Shown here: piece after piece, positions 56,901-64,000 of the stretch
Position numbering within the stretch: position 1 is the stretch's first letter
Layout: the number at the start of each line of letters is the position of its first letter
Source of the DNA: Anolis sagrei
Lineage: Eukaryota; Chordata; Lepidosauria; Squamata; Anolidae
Reading direction: 5' to 3'
Assembly: GCF_037176765.1 (NCBI RefSeq)
Contig: NC_090023.1
Location: 102,394,366-102,458,365, forward strand
Length of the DNA: 64,000 nucleotides
Translations under genes and position numbers: made by a program
Notes under the pieces: generated by a model
What the model saw: the letters and a program-made list of their open reading frames with translations, nothing else
What the model was told of the DNA's origin: nothing
The model's database searches: none

Positions 56901-59900
56901 GACAAAGCAGAACACTCATTAATCAGAGATCCTTTAAACCAGTGGTTCTCAACCTGGGGTCCCCAGATGTTTTTGGCCTTCAACTCCCAGAAATCCTAAC
57001 AGCTGGTAAACTGGCTGGGATTTCTGGGAGTTGTAGGCCAAAACACCTGGGGACCCACAGGTTGAGAACCACTGCTTTAAACGGTATGACTTTCCCTACT
57101 TAACTGTGGTGTGAAGATACTCAACATCTATGGCAGGGAACTGGCACACTCTACCATGACGGGCAAAACTTGAACAGACCTCTGGTGGCAGACTGTGTGT
57201 CTGCCAACTTATGAGAAGGCAGGGAGGCTCATTACTAGAAGGAGGACTATTGATGAAACAGTGCCATCTGAGAAAGGAACCTAAGGGTCCATCTACGCTT
57301 TTGAATTAATGCAGTTTGACACCACTTCATTTACCATAGCTCAGTGCCATGAATCGTGGGAGTTTTAATTTCACAAAGTTCAAAGTGATAATTGTTTGAA
57401 TGCGATTTTCCTGCTTCTTGGCAGGGGGTTGAACTGGATGGCCCACAAGTCTCTTCCTCCCTCTACGAATCACCACGGAGATTAAGATCTTCCAGGGAGG
57501 CCCACCACTTTCTCAGGTACGACTGGCAGGGACAAGAGTGATTGCTCCTCAGCTATGGAACTCCCTTCCTCTCTCCTGTCCTTTAGGGTGATAAAAACTT
57601 GGCTGTGGGAGTGAGCCTTTGGGACTTTGTAACAAGGTAGCGACAGGAACTCTTAGTATGCCAACCAGATTTGATATGGTGGTTTGAAACAGTTTTTACA
57701 GAGGATTTTAACATCAAGATAAGTGATTTTAATGTTTTTGTATGTGTATAGTCTAGTATGTTTCAGCATTGAATGTTTGCCGTTTATATGTTGTGCTCTG
57801 CTCTGAGTCCCCTTTGGGGTGAAAAGGGCGGAATATAAATGCTTTAAATAAACAAATAAAATTCACTAAACTACAATTCCCATAGCATTGAGCCATATCA
57901 GTTAAAGTGCCAAACTACATTAATTTTACAGTGTAGATGCACCCATAATCTAGGAAAGGTTATGCTACCAACTTTGCTCTCTCAGATGTTACGGGACTGC
58001 TTTGCATACCGATATTCCAGACTGACACAATTATGTGTTTGAATTCTAACCAATGGGAATTGGAATTGGGGATGGGGAGTTGAGCCTATCCAAAAGGTAA
58101 ACTTTAGGCTCCAAATATCGGGACCGCCAAGTCCTTCTGTGTAATTACTAGGCCCTCCCTCCCCTCCTCAGAAATGACCAATCAAAAACACCCCAAAGTT
58201 TATAACCATCTTTGTGTCTGTTTAATTGGGTCTCATATATTTTTCCTTTCCTTGATATATGAATATTATGTCTTAATCAATTTTATCATATTTTAGATAT
58301 TATTTTGCAATTGTCTTCATAAGTAGCTAAATGGTTAACTGCAGTCATTGCTGAAATTCTTCTTAACTCTGCAGGCATCTGGTTGCCCACAGTAGGAAGT
58401 TGGATGGAATAAGCCTTCAGTTTGATCCAGCATGGATTTGCCTATATTATCTCATTTTTTAAAACTTGTGATCTTCTCCTCTTCCCCTTTGTCCCACTTT
58501 CCTTTCTGGTGGCTATAAAATCTCCTTGTTTCTGAAAATACCACTCAAGATTTCACATTTATTTTGATGGTACAGAACGTAAGCCAGAGATACAAAAAGT
58601 AAACCTAAACCCCATTCAATTAAGAATCGACAGAGTTGCTTCATTTTATGTGAGCAAATTAGTTACACTGAATTAGTGTCAACTACTTAATACTGCATGA
58701 GACTAAGCATGCAGATCTTTCTCCTTTTTACTTTGATTTATTGCAGTCACAGATGAGAAGCTAAGAAATATTTATGAAGCATGACCTTAACCATTATGGA
58801 TGTTTCTGAACTTTTAAACACTGCCTTGGCTTTGCCCTGAGAAATCCAGAACAGAGCTGGGAGTTGTTCTTTCTCAATTCTGAATCATTCATGCTTTTGT
58901 TAGGTTTTGGATTTCAATTCCCAAAAGACTCAGATAGCAAAGCCAATGGTCAGCAACTTCTGGGATCTAAGGACCCTTCCAGACAGGCCCTATATCCCAG
59001 GATCTGATCTCAGGTTTTCTACAGTGTGGATTCAGATAGCCTAGTTCAAAGCAGATATTGTGGGATTTTTTCCCTTGATATTCCGGGTTATGTGGCTGTG
59101 TGGAAGGGTCCACAGTCTCTTTAGGCCCACGTTTTTCAACTTCTGGTCATTTAAGGGTTTTGGACTTCAGCCTCTAGGAACACCAACCAGCATAGTCCAT
59201 GGCAAGGGAGGTGATGTCTAAATCTGGAGAACCAAAAGTTGGAAATCCCGTCTCTAGTCATTCTATGTAACAAGTCATTTGTTGCCATATATCTGACTTA
59301 AATTAAAGATCTGTACTAGGCCTGGGTAACAACGGAAAAATTTGTTTCTAAAAACAATTCGTTTTTGGGGGGGTTTTGCGTTTCGATATTTAAAAGAATT
59401 CCGAAATTTTTCTTTTAAAAAGTTCGATATTTACGAAATTTCGTACATGTTAAAAAAATTACGAAACATTAACGAAACAAATACGAAACAATAATGAATC
59501 GATTCGTTAATGGCGGACGCGACCGCGAAATACGCTAAAAAACCTCCAAATGGAACAGAAGGGGGAACTTCTGAAGCTTCCCTCTCCCTCTGTTGTTGAC
59601 TGTTGGTGTGATATTATAATTTTTTTTTCACTAATTAAACAAAAAACAACTATAAAACTTGCCCCAGACATGCGGAAATAATAACGAAACGACCTCAAAC
59701 CGATAACAAAACGAATACATAATGAATCCGAAGCATTTACGAAACGAATTTAAAAATTCGTTTCATTTTTAAGTTGCTCCAGAATGGTTCGTTATCGCTT
59801 CGTTATAAAAAAAAATAACGAATTACGAATTAACGAAACCGCCCAGCCCTAATCTGTACTTATATCATGTTTACTATTACAAGTTCTTAGCTAGTCTTTG

Positions 59901-62540
59901 GCTATTCATTTCACCATTCCATACATAAAGACACCTTACCTGGATGTAGTAAATGCCCTTTTTCTGAGCATACATCATGAGGAAGCAATAATCCAGATTT
60001 TGTTTTGTTCTCCATCTGAAATTACATATAAGAAGACAACACTGAAGAACCTAAATACTCTGAAGGCACCAGGTGTCATCTGATCTGGAAAGCTACAGGA
60101 AGAAAATGACAAAACCACCTATGAAGATTTCTTGCCAAAGAAAATCCTGTGAAATTCATGGGGTCATCATGAGTCAAGGGGTCACTTGACAATGCGCACA
60201 AGACATTTCTGAGCCAGTGCACTGCAATGGTTTGATTAGTGAATTCGAATAATAGAAACCCACGGGGTGAACTTGAGCAACTCACATCTCTCAGGTAAGC
60301 CAATCCAAATCCCTCCAGAGAAATCATTCAATAAAACCTGGTGACATAGACACTTGCTGGCAAAAACACAAAATAATAGGTACAAAACCGGCAGTAGTTT
60401 AGAGTCTGTACTCAGAAGAGTTCTGTATGCAAAAGGTGATTCACACCTGCATCCACACCTCAATCCACACCCGTACAAGCAAATAGTGCGAGCAAGTACA
60501 AGCAACAGTGCAAGCAACACATACGGTATTACCAAAAATCTTCCAGTCATCTTAGAGGGACTCCACCATCCTCGCTTTCTCAAGCAACAACATTCCCCAA
60601 TGGAAGGAACTCTGTGATTTCCAGAGCAGCAACTCTGGAGCCATACAAACTAGCAAACTACTGAAAACACTATTTATTGTCATCTCCCAACGGAACCTGT
60701 AATCATTCAAGTCCACTATATTTTTACTGGGTTTACATATTTGCTTCAATTAAAATCCCTAAAAAACGGGGGGAAATTAGGTCTAGGTGTATTTCTAGCC
60801 CCCCCCCCCCCCCCAAAGAAAACTACGGGCAGAGTAGGTATAACCTAGTAGGTTTTCAACGGAAGTACTCCCAACAACAGCAGATAAAACATATTCACAT
60901 TTTCACATACAAATGTTGGTAGAAGCAAAGCAAAGCAGCGCTAGCAGTTCACAGACTACAAATTTGACTAATGGCAATATCAAAGAAAAGCTAAAGGACG
61001 AGAGCCAAATAAAAGTGTCTAGACCAGGCATGGGCAAACTTCAGCCCTCCAGGTGTTTTGGACTTCAACTCCCACAATTCCTAATAGCCTACTAGCTGTT
61101 AGGAATTGTGGGAGTTGGAGTCCAAAACACATGGAGGGTCAAAATTTGCTAGGGAGGAATGACCTTCAGTTTCATCTACATAAGGCATGACAAAGTGCCT
61201 GAATGTATCCCAGGACTCAGGATGATTGTTTTAAAATCTTCCTGAATAATAGCATGTGCAATTAGTTAACTCTAGGAGCTGTGGGCTCTATTTTAGAGGA
61301 AGAAACTGGAAAAACCACCTATGAGTATTCTTTAGCAAAGAAAACCCTGTGAAATGCATAGGGACACCATAAGTCAACAGGCAACTTGAAGGCACACCTG
61401 CTTGGTGCCTTGAACTATAGCTCTCAGAATTGTCCAGCCAGCCTTTGTGAACTGTAGTTGAGGGGGGAAAAACTTTCACAAGCTCTAGGTGCCTTTATGA
61501 ACAGAAATGGGGAAAGTACCTTACCTGACTCTTTCTTTTGAATCTCCAAAAGTCTCTTTGAGATTTGTCAAATCAGGATAGTAGGATGCAGGTGGGGCTA
61601 TTACTTCCACCAAGCCAGAGCTGATTTCTGTAGAAAACCTATAAACACAAAAGCCAAGTTGATTATTGCATGTTCTAGGGGACACTAAATTCCTAACACC
61701 TATAGGAGGAAATAGACTGAACATTGAAAATGGATTAAAATCTCAACTGAGTCTTGAAGTTCATAATAATAATAATAATTTTATTTCTTACCCGCCTCTC
61801 CTCATGGCTCGAGGAAAGTACTGGACAAGTTTATATATCTCAGCCTAAGGGCTAATGCTAGTAATGATTAAAAACCTAGCACTATAAAAAGTTAATTTTT
61901 ATACTACAGCTCTCTAAAGCCACCAGCTCACATGGCCATAAATACCAGGGGATTCTGAGAGGCTGGTTCCAGAAAATGTAACTTTTCCAAGCCTTAAACA
62001 AAGGCTGCATTCCAAAACAACATTTTCTGTTTGTACACCAAAACTGATTTCCCTGTCCCATAAGAGCTCCTCATATCCCTTGAAAATGGACTGCATAGGA
62101 TAAGTGTCACCAACCAATAGTAAGTATTAACTGAGCCATTTGTAAAAGCAGAAATGTTGACACATTCCCTTGGGCCCTGGCATAATTCCCAAGTCATCAC
62201 CTATAATTAAGACACAATGCGCATTAACATCTTAAGTACTTGGGGACTTCTATACTGCAGCACTTTGCACAGTAGCTTTCATGTATATGCTGAGCAATCC
62301 ACTTATTTCATGCCAACATAATCCATTTATGTCCATCCGAGTGTCTTAATCCCATTTGCCATTTTATAAGAGATCTCATTTAATTGCACTAGGCAGTGTG
62401 CGATATTAAGAACCATTGTATATATGTAAACTATTTATTCCTGAAATTCAAAAATGCAGTAAAATGTAGACAAATTGTCTAGAATCAACTTACTCTTTTT
62501 CTAGGCTTGCCACGACACCATTTACATAGTCAAGATCTGT
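40968..62540 (-). CDS. MGAT4A: Alpha-1,3-mannosyl-glycoprotein beta-1,4-GlcNAc transferase A, 3' exons
   Basis: Eleven exons on the minus strand: 62494-62540, 61525-61638, 59940-60015, 56074-56188, 52891-53021, 51173-51280, 50331-50524, 45337-45415, 43507-43573, 42314-42426 and 40968-40994. Phases fit throughout and they join to 356 codons plus stop; human has 535 aa, so about 179 N-terminal residues (cytosolic tail, membrane anchor, stem and start of the catalytic domain) lie beyond 64000. The enzyme adds the beta-1,4-GlcNAc branch to the alpha-1,3 mannose arm of N-glycans in the Golgi. Key blocks: [52 protein letters not shown], the acidic metal-site region [32 protein letters not shown], and [18 protein letters not shown]. 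The ending is IHIKKIPN. The intron after 50331 has a GC donor. The frame is intact. Confidence 0.95.
41195..41330 (+). repeat. LINE 3' end with (ATT)n tail
   Basis: GTAAGCCGCCCCGAGTCCCC, TTTGGGGAGATGGCCGCAGG and GTATAAATAAAG followed by about 16 ATT units. Same family as 7855, better preserved. In the last MGAT4A intron. Confidence 0.8.
41966..42099. mobile_element. Palindromic hAT MITE, family A
   Basis: 134 bp, ends TAGTGGTTCTCAGCCTGTGG and GAGAACCACTG; flanks do not give a clear duplication. In the last MGAT4A intron. Confidence 0.85.
44403..44725 (-). mobile_element. Full-length Sauria-type SINE
   Basis: The inverse of 20016: the Bov-B-like tail is at the left (GACATTAAGTCCAGTCATG), the tRNA head with box B GGTTCGATTCC at about 44658-44668, and GCGCAGTGGTTTAAAGC at the right. 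High similarity to the copy at 20016. In an MGAT4A intron. Confidence 0.85.
44961..45312 (+). pseudogene. LINE C-terminal domain and 3' UTR
   Basis: The frame 44971-45201 ends [20 protein letters not shown] then [20 protein letters not shown], a Cys/His-bearing C-terminus of LINE ORF2 shared with 8960-9070. The 3' UTR ends AATACAATGGTCTGGTTGC and ATAAATAAATTTATTT. 5'-truncated but well preserved. Confidence 0.75.
45694..45828. mobile_element. 135-bp palindromic hAT MITE, family A
   Basis: Flanked by ACCTAGAA and GCCTAGAA (7 of 8). Body inverted relative to 24372, as expected for a palindrome. In the MGAT4A intron between 45415 and 50331. Confidence 0.88.
46301..46648. repeat. Fold-back repeat with unique centre
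   Basis: Left arm AATCACTGGGTTGCTGTGAG and GCCATGTTCCAGAAGCATTC; right arm GAATGCTTCTGGAACATGGC and GATTCCGGCCATGAAAGCC. A centre of about 170 bp separates the arms, with a G-run at 46456-46469. Confidence 0.75.
47445..47531. mobile_element. Mariner-like MITE hairpin
   Basis: ATACTGTATTTTCTTGAATC with GTGTGCATC at the left and GATGCACATTAG with ATTACAGTA at the right form an imperfect hairpin around GGCTAAAACACATGGCC. TA-bearing ends. Confidence 0.55.
47947..47992. repeat. (CT)n(CA)n compound microsatellite
   Basis: About ten CT units followed by eleven CA units, just upstream of the L2-type LINE. Confidence 0.9.
48010..49072 (+). mobile_element. L2-type LINE with open 261-codon C-terminus
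   Basis: The frame 48038-48823 starts after the RT catalytic block with [19 protein letters not shown], then [66 protein letters not shown] and [16 protein letters not shown], the standard order in L2/CR1-group ORF2 C-termini. It is uninterrupted and ends naturally at a stop; the 3' UTR runs to an AAATAAATAAATAAAT tail. 5'-truncated: no YADD block, endonuclease or promoter. The open frame suggests a young copy. In an MGAT4A intron. Confidence 0.88.
50329..50330 (-). other. GC splice donor of MGAT4A
   Basis: After the exon ending AAAG the intron starts GCAAGT instead of GTAAGT; the next exon begins after ATCAACAG at 45416-45417. The joined reading VNIER then [13 protein letters not shown] matches the family across the junction, which supports a true GC-AG intron. 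Confidence 0.85.
51887..52021. mobile_element. 135-bp palindromic hAT MITE, family A
   Basis: Flanked by exact GACTAGAG on both sides (51879-51886 and 52022-52029). In an MGAT4A intron. Confidence 0.93.
52148..52352. mobile_element. Tigger-like MITE
   Basis: CAGTGGGCCCTTGCTATTCA, GGTTTGGTTCCAGGACCTG, GGATACCAAAATCCATGTAT at the left; GGATGATTGAATCTATGAAT and AATTGCCCAATG at the right. TA precedes the left end. Confidence 0.75.
53533..53655. mobile_element. Palindromic hAT MITE family A, 12 bp shorter
   Basis: Flanked by CTCTAAGG and CTCGAAGG (7 of 8). The loop segment around CAGTTTACCAG is missing, giving 123 bp instead of 135. Confidence 0.88.
53820..54480 (+). pseudogene. L2-type LINE 3' part, degenerate
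   Basis: Decayed versions of the motifs in 48038: GGTTGGACTTCTGCAAAGC (DYCNAL region), CAAAATACAGCAGCCAGATT (VQRAAARL), CACTGACTGCCAATTAG (HWLP), and an end with CCACCTCGAGCCATGAAGAG and AAATAAAATAATTA. Several breaks; older than the copy at 48010. Confidence 0.75.
54484..54702. repeat. Fold-back repeat, two-armed copy
   Basis: TATTGTCGAAGACTTTAATG, GCCATGTTCTAGAAGCATTA, GACGTTTCACCTGTATC at the left; GATGCAGGCGAAACGTCAGG and TTTCTAGAACATGCCC at the right. The arms meet near GTCAGAGGTTCCTGAGGATG. Confidence 0.75.
54704..54747. repeat. (AAT)n(ATT)n self-complementary microsatellite
   Basis: About seven AAT units run straight into eight ATT units, so the tract is itself an inverted repeat able to form a hairpin. 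Confidence 0.9.
55010..55596 (-). mobile_element. tRNA-SINE split by a hAT element
   Basis: CTGCAAGTCACATCTGGTG, GTTGCCCAGGGGACGCGTTA, GTGGGAGGCTTTTCTTGTG and the head-side GGATTAGAACCGCCGACC at the left of the insertion; CCGATTGTGCCACCGCAGC at the right. The hAT at 55212-55568 sits inside the tRNA head. Confidence 0.8.
55212..55568. mobile_element. 357-bp hAT element, family E
   Basis: CAGGGGTCCTCAAACTAAGG at the left and, inverted at the right, CAGAGGTCCTCAAACTTTTT. Flanks GTTTAATC (55204-55211) and GTTTAACC (55569-55576) match at 7 of 8 bases. The interior has a (AAC)n run at 55317-55333 next to SINE-like GAAATGACTTGAAAGCACAC. No coding capacity. Confidence 0.85.
56940..57074. mobile_element. 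135-bp palindromic hAT MITE, family A
   Basis: Flanked by exact CTTTAAAC on both sides (56932-56939 and 57075-57082). In the MGAT4A intron upstream of exon 56074-56188. Confidence 0.93.
57391..57470 (+). mobile_element. CR1 LINE 3' tail inside MITE
   Basis: TTTGAATGCGATTTTCCTGC, GGGGGTTGAACTGGATGGCC and AAGTCTCTTCCTCCCTCTAC: the CR1 end in slightly decayed form. Confidence 0.75.
57471..57863 (+). mobile_element. L2-type LINE 3' end inside MITE
   Basis: GGCAGGGACAAGAGTGATTG, GCTATGGAACTCCCTTCC match the ORF end at 48038; the 3' UTR carries GTTTGCCGTTTATATGTTG, CTGAGTCCCCTTTGGGG and an AAATAAACAAATAAA tail. Confidence 0.75.
57946..58970. other. MGAT4A intron, unassigned
   Basis: No exon or clear repeat recognised. 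Confidence 0.4.
58971..59111. mobile_element. hAT-like MITE, family D
   Basis: GGACCCTTCCAGACAGGCCC at the left and GTGTGGAAGGGTCC at the right, with an interior of CAAAGCAGATATTGTGGGAT. The terminal repeats are good; no clear target duplication. Related to 62735. Confidence 0.7.
59317..59851. mobile_element. 535-bp hAT-like element with ACGAA-rich ends
   Basis: The left end TAGGCCTGGGTAAC and the inverse of the right end, TAGGGCTGGGCGG, are short TIRs, flanked by exact ATCTGTAC (59309-59316 and 59852-59859). The subterminal parts are packed with ACGAA/TTCGT words on both sides, many with intact CpG. The centre (about 59510-59640) is plain and CT-rich. No coding capacity seen. Confidence 0.85.
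60085..60230 (+). repeat. tRNA-SINE 3' part
   Basis: GAAAATGACAAAACCACCTA, CTTGCCAAAGAAAATCCTGT and GGGTCATCATGAGTCAAGG are the body and tail of the SINE at 4726. Head absent. Confidence 0.6.
60799..60815. repeat. Poly-C run
   Basis: An uninterrupted C-run of about 17 bases; likely to be length-variable or a sequencing weak point. Confidence 0.9.
61026..61150. mobile_element. Palindromic hAT-like MITE, family C variant
   Basis: CAGGCATGGGCAAACTTCAG, CTCCAGGTGTTTTGGACTTC at the left; GGAGTTGGAGTCCAAAACAC and GTCAAAATTTGC at the right. Its ends differ from 21139 but the stem body is shared. Confidence 0.65.
61290..61405 (+). repeat. tRNA-SINE 3' part
   Basis: GGAAGAAACTGGAAAAACCA, TTTAGCAAAGAAAACCCTGT, GACACCATAAGTCAACAGG and AACTTGAAGGCACACC: body and tail, head lost. 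Confidence 0.65.
61764..61818 (-). repeat. LINE 3' tail, minus orientation
   Basis: (AAT)n then TTTATTTCTTACCCGCCTC and CTCATGGCTCGAGGA, the inverse of the end seen at 54440-54480. Confidence 0.65.
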
Positions 62541-62734
62541 CTGGAAAAAAAGACAGGAAGATAGGTTTAAGTTGTACTTACCCAGCTACAAGTAACTATA
62601 GGGTTCTTACACCCTGTTCATCCAAAACAGTCACCATAACAAGAAAACAAGCATCCCTATGGTAAGACAGGTCAAAATGCAATTGGGTTGTTTTACCAAT
62701 GACCCTTCTTTGATCAGCAAAATTTGAAGGAGGA

Positions 62735-62882
62735 GCCCCTTTCACACAGCTGAATAAAATCCCACATTATCTGCTTTGAACTGGAATATATGGCTGTGTG
62801 GACTCAGATAAATAAGTTCAAAGCAGATATTGTGGGATTTTCTGCCTTGATATTCTGGCTCATCTGGCTATATGGAAGGGCC
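62735..62882. mobile_element. hAT-like MITE, family D
   Basis: GCCCCTTTCACACAGCTGAA, CCCACATTATCTGCTTTGAA at the left; TTCAAAGCAGATATTGTGGG and ATATGGAAGGGCCC at the right: palindromic. It lies upstream of the first MGAT4A exon seen here. Confidence 0.75.
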
Positions 62883-63758
62883 CTCCCTCTCTCCAAAGCA
62901 GAACCCTGCACACATTGCAACATCTATGGGAGGTATAGGGAACCCTATGAAGGGCATGATGAAGGACTACAAGCGTGACAACAGGGTGAAGCAAATTTGT
63001 CAAGAAGCCTTTTTTAATCACCAAAAAGCCTATCTAAATAGAAATCCCTTTACCCACAGGCAGAAGGAAAGCAGAGAGGAGGACAGCTTATGCTCCTTAA
63101 TTTGGAATTCCATAACCTGAACTGATCTTCTTCTCCACTCAATTATGTGTAGACGACTCCTAGAGTACTACAGGCCTATGTTATTAATTTCTTATCCCCT
63201 GCTGCACTATGTACATTGACCATCTGTATATGCGCTCAGGTATCTTTCAGGGGAATCCTATGAACAGTAGGGTTTACAGTAAATTGAATTTTTATTTCTA
63301 AGTAGAATAGACAAACTGGATCAATGGGATTTACATATGTGCTGATTTACTATTTAGCAACCAATTCAATGGATTAAACCTGGTTAAGACAAACAATTGA
63401 ATTTCGGACTCAAATACCTGATCCATTTGCTGCCTTCAATTAGAGTATCCCTACTAAATCACTGTAAGTTTTGAGTCATTATTCAGGAATTGATTCAAGG
63501 TAGCTATGCCATAATGTATTTATTTATTTATTTCATGTAAAGCGCATTGCATAAATAAATTAATATAAAATTAATACAATAGATGGAACACAAGCGGCTA
63601 AATAATTTTAGACCAAAAACGGGCAACAGCTACCACATTGTCTATAGCTTTAAATGATTCTTCCTCTGTGCATGAGGCAGGGCATTGTGGGCAAGCATAC
63701 AGATGCTAAGTTGTTTGTTCTGCTCCACAGCCGCACATGGTGGAGGATTCTTCTAGGT
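62883..63758. other. MGAT4A intron, unassigned
   Basis: No exon recognised. A short LINE-like tail (TATTTATTTATTTATTTCA, then GCGCATTGCATAAATAAAT) lies at about 63515-63562. Confidence 0.4.
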
Positions 63759-63893
63759 CAGTGGTTCTCAACCTGTGGGTCCCCAGGTGTTTTGGCCAAA
63801 AACTCCCAGAAATCCCAGCCAGTTTACCAGCTGTTAAGATTTCTGGGAGTTGAAGGCCAAAACATCTGGGGACCCACAGGTTGAGAACCACTA
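63759..63893. mobile_element. 135-bp palindromic hAT MITE, family A
   Basis: Flanked by TTCTAGGT and TTTTAGGT (7 of 8). Presumed to be in an MGAT4A intron. Confidence 0.9.
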
Positions 63894-64000
63894 TTTTAGG
63901 TAGCACCATTTTGCCAGGTTGTCTTTTGATCTTCCCATTCTACTGCTGAGTCAGTTCAGGGACTTCCAAGTTGTCCATTCTTGATTTGCCCCTGGAGGCA

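Larger units (their letters stand above)
57285..57945. mobile_element. hAT-like MITE family B, split by LINE tails
   Basis: Left half GGGTCCATCTACGC with GCAGTTTGACACCACTTCAT (57285-57390); right half ACAATTCCCATAGCATTGAG with CAGTGTAGATGCACCC (57861-57945). The halves complete each other as in the intact copy at 10451. The intervening 470 bp are LINE 3' ends. Confidence 0.75.

Noticed and set aside
62541-64000. Next upstream MGAT4A exon
   Set aside because: No segment matching the preceding protein part was found, so it is presumed to lie beyond the window.

Overview
The window is vertebrate nuclear DNA from a squamate reptile, most likely an iguanian or anole-like lizard. The evidence is spliced vertebrate genes together with a lizard repeat set: Sauria-type SINEs (tRNA head, Bov-B-like tail), Bov-B/RTE, CR1 and L2 LINEs, an L1 fragment, and many palindromic hAT and mariner MITEs. 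The species call is inference. No prokaryotic, viral or CRISPR feature was seen, and I recognised no LTR retrovirus copy.

Three host genes were found by joining exons with splice sites and comparing them with remembered mammalian proteins. COA5 (minus, 20727-25248) is complete: three short coding exons, 75 aa, a mitochondrial twin-Cys cytochrome c oxidase assembly factor. UNC50 (plus, 30523-34525) is complete: five coding exons, 259 aa, a Golgi/ER multi-pass protein. MGAT4A (minus, 40968-62540) is partial: the last 11 coding exons, 356 aa, of the Golgi N-acetylglucosaminyltransferase IVa, with its 5' exons beyond position 64000. The order and orientations match the mammalian COA5-UNC50-MGAT4A block as I remember it. 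COA5 and UNC50 share a CpG-rich divergent promoter (about 25.1-25.96 kb) with NRF1-type and ETS-type motifs and a 132-bp near-perfect palindrome between the two start regions. UNC50 and MGAT4A are tail to tail.

Layout. 1-20 kb: mostly repeats and unannotated sequence, with a second CpG island (11.78-12.27 kb) holding a CRE and no convincing coding exon. 20-25.3 kb: COA5. 25.3-34.8 kb: promoter and UNC50. 34.8-38.3 kb: intergenic, with L1 and DNA-transposon relics. 38.35-41.0 kb: long, repeat-free MGAT4A 3' UTR. 41-62.5 kb: MGAT4A exons in introns dense with MITEs and LINE tails. 62.5-64 kb: upstream MGAT4A intron.

The genes share secretory-pathway and mitochondrial housekeeping themes but do not form one pathway. 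The most distinctive signals are the promoter palindrome, a GC-AG intron in MGAT4A, a uniform 135-bp palindromic hAT MITE family with several exact 8-bp target duplications, a 535-bp hAT-like element packed with ACGAA words, and several clean nested insertions.
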